A stretch of DNA of 64,000 bases from JAGWBJ01 sp034423015 (GCA_034423015.1 DAOUJG010000030.1:1-64000), one strand, 5' to 3'. Counted from the first letter of the stretch, positions 1 through 8,821 are shown. Notes: generated from the sequence alone by a model not told the origin. Numbers and translations are program-made.

Positions 1-1394
1 CCTCCGTGATGGGCGCGGGCGCCACCCTGCTGAACGCGGCGGCGGACCTGGACCCTGCCGAGATGCGGCAGTTCCACCGCATCATCGTCGACCGGGCCGA
101 GCACATGCGCTACCTCATCGGCGACCTGCTGGACGTGGCCCGCATCGAGACGGGGGCGCTGCCGGTGGACCCGGAGCCGTCGGAGCTGCGCCCGCTGGTG
201 GAGGAGGCCAGGGGCAAGTTTGTGCCCGGCGGCGCAGGGAACCCCCTGGACGTGGAGATGGCGTCGGACCTGCCGATGGTGATGGCCGACAGGCGGCGCA
301 TCGTCCAGGTGCTGGGCAACCTGCTCTCCAACGCCGCCGGGTACTCGCCCGAAGGGTCGCCGATAATGGTGACGGCGGTGCGGGAGGGTGTCCACGTCGC
401 CGTCTCCGTCGCTGACCGGGGCCGGGGCATACCGGCGGAGCTTCTGCCGGAGCTGTTCCGCAAGTTTTCGCGGGCGTCCGGCGAGGCGACGGCATCGGGC
501 GCCGACGGGTCGGGCCTGGGTCTCGCCATCTGCAAGGGCATCGTCGAAGCCCACGGGGGCCGCATCTGGGCGGAAAGCGACGGGCCGGGGCTGGGGGCGC
601 GGTTCACCTTCACCCTGCCGGCGGTGGAGCGGCCGGCGACTCCGGCTCCCGATTCCTCCCCCACCGGCTCGCGGCGCACGCCCAAGGTCCGCGTCCTGGC
701 CGTGGACGACAACCCCCATGACCTGCGGTACGTCCGGGACGTGCTCACACGCGCGGGCTACGCGCCCGTCGCGACCGGCGACCCCGCCGACGTGCCCCGC
801 CTCATGGAGGAGGAGAAGCCCCACCTTGTCCTGCTGGACCTGGTGCTGCCGGGGAGCGACGGCATCGCGCTGATGAACGACATCCGCAAGCAGGCCGACG
901 TGCCGGTCATCTTCCTGTCGGTGTACGGCCAGGATGAGACCGTCGCCCGCGCTCTCGACATGGGGGCGGTGGACTATCTGGTCAAGCCCTTCTCGCCGAC
1001 GGAGCTGGCGGCGAGGATCAGGGCGGCGCTCAGGAAGCGGCTGGACCCCTTCCAGGGCGAGCCGTCGGGACCCTACTCCGCCGGGGGGCTGGCCGTCGAC
1101 TACGCCCTGCGCCGGGTGACGGTGGACGGGGAGCCGGTGGAGCTGACGGCCACGGAGTACGCGGTGCTCTACGAGCTTGCCGTCCACGCCCCCCGCACGC
1201 TGACCCACGCCGTGCTGCTCCAGCGAATCTGGGGTCCGGAGAAGGTCGGCGAGCCCTGGCTGCTGCGGAACGTGGTGAAGAGGCTCCGCCGCAAGCTGGG
1301 CGACAACGCCGCCGACCCCAGGTTCATCTTCACCGAACCCCGCGTCGGCTACCTGATGGCGGTGGGGGAGGGGTCACAGACTCAAGAGGAGTGA
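1..1394 (+). CDS. Hybrid histidine kinase / OmpR-type response regulator in one chain (5' partial)
   Basis: The frame is open to the window edge, so the start and the phospho-accepting His lie upstream; the GTG at 6 is internal. Visible in order: the second half of the HisKA helix pair (RIIVDRAEHMRYLIGDLLD), a HATPase domain with N box NLLSNAA, G1 DRGRGIP and G2 GSGLGLAICKG, a REC domain (VLAVDDNP, phospho-Asp in LLDLVLPG, Lys in VKPFSP), and a C-terminal winged helix of the OmpR/KdpE type ending RVGYLMA. A whole two-component circuit in one polypeptide means phosphotransfer and DNA binding can occur within one protein. The stimulus is unknown because the sensor end is missing. Confidence 0.9.
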   Translation, partial: SVMGAGATLLNAAADLDPAEMRQFHRIIVDRAEHMRYLIGDLLDVARIETGALPVDPEPSELRPLVEEARGKFVPGGAGNPLDVEMASDLPMVMADRRRIVQVLGNLLSNAAGYSPEGSPIMVTAVREGVHVAVSVADRGRGIPAELLPELFRKFSRASGEATASGADGSGLGLAICKGIVEAHGGRIWAESDGPGLGARFTFTLPAVERPATPAPDSSPTGSRRTPKVRVLAVDDNPHDLRYVRDVLTRAGYAPVATGDPADVPRLMEEEKPHLVLLDLVLPGSDGIALMNDIRKQADVPVIFLSVYGQDETVARALDMGAVDYLVKPFSPTELAARIRAALRKRLDPFQGEPSGPYSAGGLAVDYALRRVTVDGEPVELTATEYAVLYELAVHAPRTLTHAVLLQRIWGPEKVGEPWLLRNVVKRLRRKLGDNAADPRFIFTEPRVGYLMAVGEGSQTQEE

Positions 1395-1507
1395 GGGAAG
1401 TTATCCCTCACCCCTCCCTGGTGTGCTCTCGTCCGCGGATGGGAAGCAGGCTCGCCCTACAGGGCAAGCGCGAACCGAATCTGAAAGGTTCTTGTTTTCA
1501 TCAAGTC

Positions 1508-1585
1508 TGGTGGGCCGGCTGGGATTCGAACCCAGGACACTCGGATTAAAAGTCCGATGCTCTGACCGAACTGAGCTACCGGCCC
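1508..1585 (-). tRNA. tRNA-Lys (UUU), CCA encoded
   Basis: The reverse complement folds as a complete cloverleaf: acceptor stem GGGCCGG/CCGGCCC, D arm GCTC...GAGC, anticodon stem TCGGA/TCCGA with loop CTTTTAA (anticodon TTT), T arm CTGGG/CCCAG with TTCGAAT, discriminator A. The 75 nt body is 1511-1585 and the encoded CCA is 1508-1510. Confidence 0.96.
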
Positions 1586-1702
1586 AGGTGTCTGATTCTA
1601 TCAACCACGGCGCGTCGGGCGCAACGGACCGGCCGGGGTCCCGCGGTCCCGGCGGGCGTGGGAGGGCGGGCCAAGACTCCCCTTCCGCCGCCGTCAGGGC
1701 TA

Positions 1703-1732
1703 TTGACACGTGTAAGAATACCGGCCTATAAT
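1703..1732 (+). promoter_or_regulatory. Sigma70-type promoter for pyrG
   Basis: Perfect TTGACA (1703-1708), 18 bp spacer, perfect TATAAT (1727-1732). Predicted transcription start is near 1739, giving pyrG a leader of about 110 nt in which I see no obvious riboswitch. Confidence 0.8.
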
Positions 1733-1848
1733 TCGCGTGGACTCCCAGCCCGGACGGCGGCTCGTCCCCTTGCCCCACCCTTACCCCACCGGTCTTCCTT
1801 GACTCGAAAGGTCACTCCTCATTAGGGAAAGGCTCGTTTCGTCAGCCT

Positions 1849-3480
1849 ATGAGCGCTAAGTACCTCTTTGTTACCGGAGGGGTGGTCAGCTCCGTGGGCA
1901 AGGGCATAAGCGCCGCCTCCATCGGCCGCATCCTCAAGAGCCGCGGGCTCCGGGTCTCCGTCATGAAGTTCGACCCCTACCTGAACGTCGACCCGGGCAC
2001 CATGTCCCCCTACCAGCACGGCGAGGTGTTCGTGACCAAGGACGGCGGCGAGACGGACATGGACCTGGGCCACTACGAGCGGTTCATCGACCAGGAGCTC
2101 ACCAAGTCCTCCAACCTCACGGCGGGCCAGGTCTACGTGTCCCTCCTTGGGAAGGAGCGACGGGGCGACTTCCTGGGCGGGACCATACAGGCCGTCCCCC
2201 ACGTCACCAACGAGATCAAGGGCAGGATGAAGGCCCACGCCGAGGAGACCGCCGCGGAGGTGGTCGTGGTGGAGGTGGGCGGCACCGTGGGAGACATAGA
2301 GGGACTCCCCTTTCTGGAAGCCATCCGCCAGATGCGCAACGAGGTGGGCCGGGGGAACGTGCTGTACATCCACGTTACCCTGCTCCCCTACATGGCCGCC
2401 AGCGACGAGCTGAAGACCAAGCCCACCCAGCACAGCGTCAAGGAGCTTCGCAGCATCGGCATCCAGCCCGACGTGATCATCTGCCGCTGCGATATGCCGG
2501 TGCCCGAGGGCGTCAAGGACAAGATATCCCTCTTCTGCGACGTGCCCAGGGACGCGGTCATCCCCCTGCTCAACATGTCCACCGTGTACGAGGTGCCCCT
2601 GGTGCTGGAGGAGTACGGCCTGGGAGACCTGCTGGTGCGCTCCCTGGACCTGCCCGAACGCACCCGGGACCTGACCGAGTGGTCGGACCTGGTGGACCGT
2701 ATGAGCCGGCTCAGCGAGTCGGTGCCCATCGCCCTGGTGGGCAAGTACGTGGACCTCCAGGACTCCTACATATCCGTCAAGGAGGCCCTCAAGCACGCCG
2801 GCCTCCAGCATGACCGGGATATCGAGATCCAGTGGGTCCACTCCGAGGACATCGAGCGGCACGGCCCCGACGACCTGCTCAAGACAGCCCGCGGCATCGT
2901 GGTGCCGGGGGGGTTCGGCTCCCGGGGTGTGGAGGGGATGATCGAGACTGCCCGCTACGCCCGGGAGCACCAGATACCCTACCTGGGGCTCTGCCTGGGC
3001 CTCCAGGCGATGGTCGTCGAGTACGCCAGGAACGTGCTGGGGATGAAGGAAGCCAACTCCTCGGAGATCCAGCCCGACACCCCCCACCCGGTCATAGACA
3101 TCCTGCCCGAGCAGCGGGCCGTCACCCAGAAGGGCGGCACCATGCGCCTGGGCGAGTACCCCTGCCGCCCCCTGAAGGGGACCCGGGCCCACAGGGCCTA
3201 CGGCCGGGACGAGGTGCTGGAGCGCCACCGGCACCGCTTCGAGCTGAACAACACGTACCGGGAGGCCCTGGAGACCGAGGGGCTGCTGGCCGGGGGCGTG
3301 TCCCCCGACGGCAAGCTGGTGGAGATCACCGAGGTGGTGGACCACCCCTTCATGCTGGGGGTCCAGTTTCATCCCGAGTTCCTCTCAAGGCCCAACCGGC
3401 CCCATCCCCTCTTCCGGGAGCTGGTGGCGGCCGCCAAGGACACCCTTCGAGAAGGAGCCCAACCGCCCCTCCCCATCTGA
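1849..3480 (+). CDS. pyrG: CTP synthase
   Basis: 543 aa, the normal family length. It aminates UTP to CTP using glutamine and ATP. The N-terminal synthetase domain opens with VTGGVVSSVGKG and has VDPGTMSPYQHGEVFV. The C-terminal class I glutamine amidotransferase has the nucleophile Cys382 (GLCLGLQ) and His508/Glu510 (QFHPEF). The ATG start fits the family N-terminus. It is first in a run with the transaldolase-like gene and rho, behind a consensus promoter. Identification is secure. Confidence 0.98.
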   Translation: MSAKYLFVTGGVVSSVGKGISAASIGRILKSRGLRVSVMKFDPYLNVDPGTMSPYQHGEVFVTKDGGETDMDLGHYERFIDQELTKSSNLTAGQVYVSLLGKERRGDFLGGTIQAVPHVTNEIKGRMKAHAEETAAEVVVVEVGGTVGDIEGLPFLEAIRQMRNEVGRGNVLYIHVTLLPYMAASDELKTKPTQHSVKELRSIGIQPDVIICRCDMPVPEGVKDKISLFCDVPRDAVIPLLNMSTVYEVPLVLEEYGLGDLLVRSLDLPERTRDLTEWSDLVDRMSRLSESVPIALVGKYVDLQDSYISVKEALKHAGLQHDRDIEIQWVHSEDIERHGPDDLLKTARGIVVPGGFGSRGVEGMIETARYAREHQIPYLGLCLGLQAMVVEYARNVLGMKEANSSEIQPDTPHPVIDILPEQRAVTQKGGTMRLGEYPCRPLKGTRAHRAYGRDEVLERHRHRFELNNTYREALETEGLLAGGVSPDGKLVEITEVVDHPFMLGVQFHPEFLSRPNRPHPLFRELVAAAKDTLREGAQPPLPI

Positions 3481-3621
3481 GCGTACCGCCCATGCACCTC
3501 AACCCCCTCAACCGCCCCCTCCAGGTAACGGAGACCCGCCAGGGCCCGACGCCAGGGCCCCGCTATGCCCCGAGGCGGGCCCCGGACGCCCCGGCCCGGA
3601 CAACCCAACGAAAGGTCCCAG

Positions 3622-4278
3622 ATGGAGCTCTTCCTCGACACCGCTAACATAGACGAGATCAGGCAGGGCGCCAGGATGGGCGTCGTAACGGGGGTTACGA
3701 CCAACCCGTCGCTGGCGGCGAAAGAGGGCATCGGCCAGCTGGATGCCTACCGGCGCTCCGTGGAGGAGATCGCCGGAATCATCGACGGACCCATCTCCGT
3801 GGAGGTCGTCAGCACCGACGTGGAGGGCATGATAACCGAAGGGCGGGACATAGCCACCTGGATACCGAACCCCTGGGTAAAGCTTCCCAGCACCCAGGCG
3901 GGCATCGAGGCCATGTCCGTGTTAACCTCCCACGATATCAAGGTGAACCAGACCCTGTGCTTCTCCCTGAACCAGGCGTTGCTGGGGGCCCGGGCGGGGG
4001 CCACGGCGGTCAGCCCCTTCGTCGGGCGCCTGGACGACATCGGCCAGCAAGGGATGGACCTGGTGGAGGACATCGTACAGGTCTACAGGGTCCACAACAT
4101 CCAGACCAGGGTGCTGGCGGCCAGCATCAGGCACGCCCAGCACTGCGTCATGGCCGCCAAGGCGGGGGCCCACATAGCCACCGTCCCCTTCTCCGTGCTC
4201 ATGCAGATGGTGAAGCACCCCCTGACCGACGCGGGCCAGTCCCGCTTTTCCCAGGACTGGCGGAAGGCCTCCTCGTGA
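3622..4278 (+). CDS. Transaldolase / fructose-6-phosphate aldolase family protein
   Basis: 218 aa, the short single-domain transaldolase type. It starts MELFLDTANIDEI, the hallmark N-terminus, with GAAAGG 8 nt upstream; the in-frame codons further upstream do not match the family. The Schiff-base lysine is Lys88 in VKLPST, and a conserved block QTLCFSLNQALLGARAGAT precedes SPFVGRLDDIG. Members are either transaldolases (pentose phosphate pathway) or fructose-6-phosphate aldolases, and sequence alone does not separate them here. It lies 141 bp after pyrG and 112 bp before rho on the same strand. Confidence 0.9.
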   Translation: MELFLDTANIDEIRQGARMGVVTGVTTNPSLAAKEGIGQLDAYRRSVEEIAGIIDGPISVEVVSTDVEGMITEGRDIATWIPNPWVKLPSTQAGIEAMSVLTSHDIKVNQTLCFSLNQALLGARAGATAVSPFVGRLDDIGQQGMDLVEDIVQVYRVHNIQTRVLAASIRHAQHCVMAAKAGAHIATVPFSVLMQMVKHPLTDAGQSRFSQDWRKASS

Positions 4279-4390
4279 CCCAGCCCGTCTTTGCCCCGGC
4301 CCCGCACATGGTCACCCCCGTCCCGCGCACCGTGGCTGTCCCCGGGAATCTCCGTACCTGTGATACAACAGCTTCCAAGAGGTGAATCAG

Positions 4391-5680
4391 GTGACTACCG
4401 AACGCGTGGCAATCAACGTGGCCGACCTGGAACGCAAGACCAAGGAGGAGCTCCTGGACGTAGCCCGCTACGCCGGCGCCGACGAGGGCGGCGCGCTGGG
4501 CAACCTCCGGCGGGAGGACCTGCTTCACCGCGTCTTCCAGATCTTCTCGGACCACCAGGGGCTCATCGCCGGCGGCGTCCTGGAGATCATGGGCGAGGGC
4601 TACGGCTTCCTGCGCCAGAACGGCCTGCGGCCTGCGGCGGGAGACGTGTACGTGTCCCAGTCCCAGATACGCAGGTTCGCCCTCAGGACCGGGGACACCG
4701 TCAGCGGCCAGGTCCGCCCTCCCAAGGAGGGGGAGCGATACTTCGGCCTGGTGAGGGTGGAAGAGGTCAACGGGGTGAACCCGGAGAGCGCCCGGTCCAG
4801 GCCCGGGTTCGACCACCTGACCCCCATCTTCCCCGACGAGCAGATAGTGCTGGAGAGCGACCCCAAGAACCTGACCACCCGGATGATCGACCTCTTCTCC
4901 CCCATCGGCCTGGGTCAGAGGGGCCTCATCGTCTCGCCGCCCAAGGCCGGAAAGACCACGGTCCTCAAGAACATCGCCAACGGGGTCACGGCCAACTTCC
5001 CCGACGCCGACCTGATGGTGGTGCTCATAGGCGAGCGCCCCGAGGAGGTCACGGACATGCGCCGGTCGGTGAGGGGGGACGTGTACGGCTCCACCTTCGA
5101 CGAGTCCGTCGAGGACCAGGTCCGGGTGGGCGAGCTGGCCCTGGAGCGGGCCAAGCGGCTGGTGGAGGCCGGGCGGGACGTGGTGATCCTCCTGGACAGC
5201 ATCACCCGGTTCACCAGGGCCTACAACCTGGCGGTGCCCAGCAGCGGCCGCACCCTGTCCGGCGGCATAGACCCTGTGGCCCTCTACCCGCCCAAGCGCT
5301 TCTTCGGGGCCGCCCGCAACGTGGAGGAGGGGGGAAGCCTGACCATCATCGCCAACTGCCTGGTGGACACCGGCAGCCGCATGGACGAGGTCATATACGA
5401 GGAGTTCAAGGGCACCGGCAACATGGAGCTCCACCTGGACCGCAGGCTGGCCGAGAGGCGTTTCTTCCCCGCCATCGACATCCAGCGCAGCGGCACCCGC
5501 CGGGAGGAGCTGTTCTTCGACGACACCACCCTCAAGCAGGTGTACCTCCTGCGCCGGATGGTCTCCCTGCTGAGCAACGACTCGGGCAGCCACTCCGACG
5601 CCACCGAGCGGGTCCTGGAACGCCTCTCCAAGACCGGGACCAACAAGGAGTTCCTGACCAACCTCTCCAAAGACGCCTAG
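4391..5680 (+). CDS. rho: Transcription termination factor Rho
   Basis: 429 aa. It has a short N-terminal Rho_N helical region (TKEELLDVARYAG), the RNA-binding cold-shock-like domain (GEGYGFLRQ) and the RecA-like ATPase with P-loop around Lys188 (PPKAGKTTVL), followed by VLIGERPEEVTDM and DSITRFTRAYN. Two GTG codons compete (4382 and 4391). GAGGTG at 4379-4384 is an SD 6 nt before 4391 and overlaps 4382, so 4391 is preferred. The stop codon shares CTAG with the convergent aldehyde dehydrogenase gene. Confidence 0.96.
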   Translation: MTTERVAINVADLERKTKEELLDVARYAGADEGGALGNLRREDLLHRVFQIFSDHQGLIAGGVLEIMGEGYGFLRQNGLRPAAGDVYVSQSQIRRFALRTGDTVSGQVRPPKEGERYFGLVRVEEVNGVNPESARSRPGFDHLTPIFPDEQIVLESDPKNLTTRMIDLFSPIGLGQRGLIVSPPKAGKTTVLKNIANGVTANFPDADLMVVLIGERPEEVTDMRRSVRGDVYGSTFDESVEDQVRVGELALERAKRLVEAGRDVVILLDSITRFTRAYNLAVPSSGRTLSGGIDPVALYPPKRFFGAARNVEEGGSLTIIANCLVDTGSRMDEVIYEEFKGTGNMELHLDRRLAERRFFPAIDIQRSGTRREELFFDDTTLKQVYLLRRMVSLLSNDSGSHSDATERVLERLSKTGTNKEFLTNLSKDA

Positions 5681-7089
5681 TGGAAGGCCACCATCTTCAG
5701 CTCGGTCATCTCGTGGATGGCGTAGCCCGGCCCCTCCTTGCCCATCCCGCTGTCCTTTAGCCCTCCGTAGGGCATCAGGTCTACCCTGAACTGAGGGCTG
5801 GAGTTAATCATCAGGTTGCCCGAGTGCACCTGTCTCACGAACTTCATGGCCCAGTCCAGGTTCTGGGTGTACAGGGCGGCGCTCAGGCCGTACACCGAGT
5901 CGTTGGCCAGGGCGATGGCGTCCTCGATGGTGTCGAAGCGGGTGACGGCCACGGCGGGCCCGAACAGCTCGTCGCAGGAGATGCGCATCTCGGGCCTCAC
6001 GTCGGCCACCACCGTCGGCGCGTACATGGTCCCCGAACGGTCGCCGCCGGTCACCAGCCTGGCGCCGGTGTCCACCGCCTCCCGGACCCACTGGTCCACC
6101 CGGGCGGCGTCGGACTCCCGGATCATGGGGCCCATCTGGACCCCGTCGGCCAGCCCGTCGCCGGTGCGAAGCCCCTCCACCTGGGGCTTCAGCGCGTCCA
6201 GGTAGTCCCCGTACACCTGGCTGCCCACCAGTACCCTCTGGGTGGATATGCAGACCTGGCCCGCGTTGGAGAAGCCCCCGGCGACGGTGGCCTGGGCGAC
6301 CTTCTCCACGTCGGCGTCGGGCATGACGATCATGGGGCAGTTGGCCCCCAGCTCCATGGTCACCTTCTTGAGCCCCGCCGTGTGGCAGATGTGCTCGCCC
6401 ACGTCGCGGCTCCCGGTGAAGGTGATCTTGCGCACCCGGGGGTCGGTGCACAGGGCGTCGCCGATGGCCCCGCCGGGCCCCGTCACGCACTGTATCGCCA
6501 GGGGGGGCAGGCCGGCCTCCAGCAGCACCTCCGTCAGCTTCAGGGCCGACAGGGGAGTGTCGCTGGCCGGTTTGATGATCACCGCGTTCCCGGCGGCCAG
6601 GCCGGGCCCGACCTTGTGGCAAACCAGGTTCAGGGGGAAGTTGAAGGGGCTGATGGCGGCCACCACGCCGCAGGGGACCCTGACGGTGAACCCAAGGAGA
6701 TGGGCTCCAATCCCGGGAGCGGCGTCCAGGGGCACCGTCTCCCCGTGGAGACGCTTGGACTCCTCGGCCGACAGGGTCATGGTCTGCACCGCCCTGCCCA
6801 CCTCGGCGGTGGCTTCGGCCAGGGTCTTGCCCTCCTCCATCGTTATGGTCCGGGCGAACTCCTGGGTCCGCTCGGCCAGCAGGTCCGCCGCCTTCTTCAG
6901 AATGGTGTACCGCTGGTAGGCGGGGACCTCCGCCATGACGGCCGCCCCGGCCACCGCGCTGGTGACGGCGGCGTCCACGTCGGCGGCGCTCCCCCTTGGC
7001 ACGGTGTCTACCTGGGAGCCGCTGTACGGGTTGATTACCGGGACCTTCTCGTCCCTGTCGACCCACTGTCCTCCGATGTACATCTTCAT
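5677..7089 (-). CDS. NAD(P)-dependent aldehyde dehydrogenase
   Basis: 470 aa, full-length ALDH superfamily member. Catalytic residues are visible: Asn150 (SPFNFPLN), Lys173 (IIKPAS), Glu246 (MELGAN) and Cys280 (GQVCIS). The GQVC rather than GQxCT context and overall pattern resemble lactaldehyde, phosphonoacetaldehyde or succinate-semialdehyde dehydrogenases, but the substrate cannot be assigned. The start is supported by AAGGAGG 8 nt upstream. It is convergent with rho, overlapping it by 4 bp. A duplicated 13-mer and a dyad sit just upstream (7111-7143). Confidence 0.93.
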   Translation of the reverse strand: MKMYIGGQWVDRDEKVPVINPYSGSQVDTVPRGSAADVDAAVTSAVAGAAVMAEVPAYQRYTILKKAADLLAERTQEFARTITMEEGKTLAEATAEVGRAVQTMTLSAEESKRLHGETVPLDAAPGIGAHLLGFTVRVPCGVVAAISPFNFPLNLVCHKVGPGLAAGNAVIIKPASDTPLSALKLTEVLLEAGLPPLAIQCVTGPGGAIGDALCTDPRVRKITFTGSRDVGEHICHTAGLKKVTMELGANCPMIVMPDADVEKVAQATVAGGFSNAGQVCISTQRVLVGSQVYGDYLDALKPQVEGLRTGDGLADGVQMGPMIRESDAARVDQWVREAVDTGARLVTGGDRSGTMYAPTVVADVRPEMRISCDELFGPAVAVTRFDTIEDAIALANDSVYGLSAALYTQNLDWAMKFVRQVHSGNLMINSSPQFRVDLMPYGGLKDSGMGKEGPGYAIHEMTELKMVAFH

Positions 7090-7110
7090 GGGAGCGCCTC
7101 CTTTTTCGTC

Positions 7111-7143
7111 CTTTGGGTCATGGGCTTTGGGTCATGGTATGAC
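7111..7143. promoter_or_regulatory. Tandem 13-mer plus dyad upstream of the aldehyde dehydrogenase gene
   Basis: CTTTGGGTCATGG occurs at 7111-7123 and again at 7125-7137 (14 bp period). The second copy runs into the perfect dyad GTCAT-GGT-ATGAC (7131-7143). Position 22-54 bp upstream of the start on the minus strand suits an operator. No regulator is identified. Confidence 0.4.
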
Positions 7144-7182
7144 ATGGGCCGGGGCCGGTCAACGTAGCCGGGGAACCATCCC

Positions 7183-7240
7183 GTCGTCCCGGCGAAGACC
7201 GGGACCCAGGAGTGGGGGGCCTGGACTCCCGCTTTCGTGG
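7183..7240. repeat. REP-like palindromic repeat
   Basis: Hairpin GTCCCGG-cgaaga-CCGGGAC (7186-7205), followed by CTGGACTCCCGC...GTGGG, a second imperfect palindrome. It belongs with the similar intergenic elements at 8766 and 24254. It lies in the 247 bp gap between two minus-strand genes; no further gene is seen there. Confidence 0.55.
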
Positions 7241-7336
7241 GTCTGATGGGGTGGCGCCGCGAGCCTGTTTTCATGGCAATGGCCGTTGGGGGGCGGAGCG
7301 GCGGAGCGGAAGACCGGTGAGAGGCACACGAGTCGG

Positions 7337-8605
7337 CTAGTGGGCGTGGCCGTGGGCAGCGGGGGGGCCGGTCCGCTTCCTCAGCGGGACCGTGGTGAGG
7401 ACCACGGCGGCCAAAGCGAACAGCACCGCCGCGTAGTAGAAGATGGCGTCGAAGCCCCAGGCGTCGCGCATGGCGCCGGCTATGAGAGGGGACGCGCCGC
7501 TCATGACGAACCGGGAGAACGAGAGGACCCCCAGGGTGCTGGTGGCCACGCCCTCGTCGACCATGTCCAGGGCTGCCGCCGTCAGGATGGGCTGGTCGCT
7601 GAACAGGAACAGGCCCAGGGCGGCGATGATGATGGGGAGAGTGAACCCGTCTCCGAAGGGCACCATCATCAGGGACAGGATGCACAGAAGCAGCAGTCCC
7701 GGCACGAGGACCAGCTTGCGCCCCAGCCTGTCGGACAGGTACCCCATCGTGGGCGTGGACACGACTCCGACGGCCACCAGCAGGCCGAAGTAGAGCCCCC
7801 TGGCCCCCTTGCCCAGCCCCGCTTCCTCGTCCAGGTACAGGGTCAGGAAGGTGAAGAAGGCCAGGGAGGCCATGCCCCGCAGGCCCGCCACCAGTATCAC
7901 CCCCCACAGCGCCGGGTCCCTGAGCAGCTGTCTCGTCAGCCGCACCTGTCCCGCGAGGTCGGTGAGGGGCGTGTCCGCGTCGGCCGTCTTGCCGATGTCC
8001 CGGAAGGCCCAGAAGACGACGAAGGCCAGCAGGATGGGGGCAACGGCGTATATGCTCAGGACCTCCCGCCAGGCGAGGACCACCAGGAGAAAGCCGGTGA
8101 TGGCGGGCCCCGCCACGTCGCCGATGTTGCCGCCTATGCCGTGGAAGGAGAGGGCCGTCCCCCTCCTGTGGGAGAAGTGGTGGGACAGGGACGCCATGGC
8201 CGGCAGGTGCCAAAGGGAGGTGGAGACGGAGACCAGGGCCATGCCCAGCAGCAGGACGCCGTACACCGGAGCGGCGCCCATTACCAGCCATCCCAGGCCG
8301 AAACCGGCCATGCACACGGCCAGGACCAGCCCCCAGTAGCGCCTGAGAACGTCGGCGATGATGCCGCCGGGCAGGGTGATGAGGCCCGACAGGACCTCCC
8401 GCAACGCGGCGATGCCGCCCACCTCCAGCGCCCCCAGTCCGAAGGTGGCCTTCACCTCGGGGAGCATCACCAGGAAGCTGTGGTTCAGCCAGTGGAAGAC
8501 CCCGTGGCCCCCGCTGAGCCCGGTCAGGATGAAGGACGCCTTGCCTCTGAGCCCCGACCCCCCGTCGTGGTGATGGCCGTGGGCGTGCTCTTTTTCTGTG
8601 GTCAC
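7337..8605 (-). CDS. Major facilitator superfamily transporter with His-rich termini
   Basis: 422 aa, about 12 predicted membrane helices in the MFS pattern, with cytoplasmic-loop motifs such as GYLSDRLGRK. The N-terminus is histidine-rich (HAHGHHH within the first 13 residues) and the last residues are HGHAH, suggesting metal sensing or binding. The fold resembles the fosmidomycin-resistance/sugar-efflux MFS branch, but the substrate is unknown. The GTG start overlaps the stop codon of an 18-codon leader ORF (8602-8658), implying translational coupling. The promoter is at 8678-8706. Confidence 0.85.
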   Translation of the reverse strand: MTTEKEHAHGHHHDGGSGLRGKASFILTGLSGGHGVFHWLNHSFLVMLPEVKATFGLGALEVGGIAALREVLSGLITLPGGIIADVLRRYWGLVLAVCMAGFGLGWLVMGAAPVYGVLLLGMALVSVSTSLWHLPAMASLSHHFSHRRGTALSFHGIGGNIGDVAGPAITGFLLVVLAWREVLSIYAVAPILLAFVVFWAFRDIGKTADADTPLTDLAGQVRLTRQLLRDPALWGVILVAGLRGMASLAFFTFLTLYLDEEAGLGKGARGLYFGLLVAVGVVSTPTMGYLSDRLGRKLVLVPGLLLLCILSLMMVPFGDGFTLPIIIAALGLFLFSDQPILTAAALDMVDEGVATSTLGVLSFSRFVMSGASPLIAGAMRDAWGFDAIFYYAAVLFALAAVVLTTVPLRKRTGPPAAHGHAH

Positions 8606-8658
8606 GGCGTGGCCCCCGCCGGGAGCGGCGCCGGCGTTGGGATGGCTGCGAAGGTCAT
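8602..8658 (-). CDS. Proline-rich 18-aa leader peptide upstream of the MFS gene
   Basis: ATG at 8658 has GGGAGG 3 nt upstream and lies about 13 nt after the predicted transcription start. It encodes MTFAAIPTPAPLPAGATP, with five prolines in the last twelve residues, and ends in TGA. That TGA overlaps the GTG start of the transporter in a GTGA quartet. The arrangement resembles leader peptides that couple or attenuate the downstream gene. It is inferred from sequence only. Confidence 0.5.
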   Translation of the reverse strand: MTFAAIPTPAPLPAGATP

Positions 8659-8677
8659 GGTCCTCCCGTCGGAGGAA

Positions 8678-8706
8678 TTAATACCGCCTATCGCCCCCGG
8701 TGTCAA
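8678..8706 (-). promoter_or_regulatory. Promoter for leader peptide and MFS gene
   Basis: On the minus strand TTGACA (8701-8706), 17 bp spacer, TATTAA (8678-8683). Predicted start of transcription is near 8671. Confidence 0.7.
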
Positions 8707-8765
8707 CCGGGGCACCCTCCGAGGCACGGGGAGGCGGAGCCGGTGGAGGCCTCCGTCTCATCACC

Positions 8766-8795
8766 GTCATTCCGGCCCCCGAGCCGGAATCCAGG
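8766..8795. repeat. REP-like hairpin element
   Basis: GTCATTCCGGC-loop-GCCGGAATCCAGG: perfect 8 bp stem ATTCCGGC (8769-8776)/GCCGGAAT (8783-8790). Same family as the element at 24254-24281, in opposite orientation. No T-run, so not a terminator. Confidence 0.6.
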
Positions 8796-8821
8796 GGCCA
8801 ATCCACTGCACGGTCCCCATT

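Noticed and set aside
1822..3372. A 516-codon open frame antisense to pyrG, and many similar long antisense frames (for example over ABC genes at 9167-12823).
   Set aside because: High-GC third positions create long antisense frames. The translations are low-complexity (Gly, His, Val, Leu rich) and the sense genes are certain.
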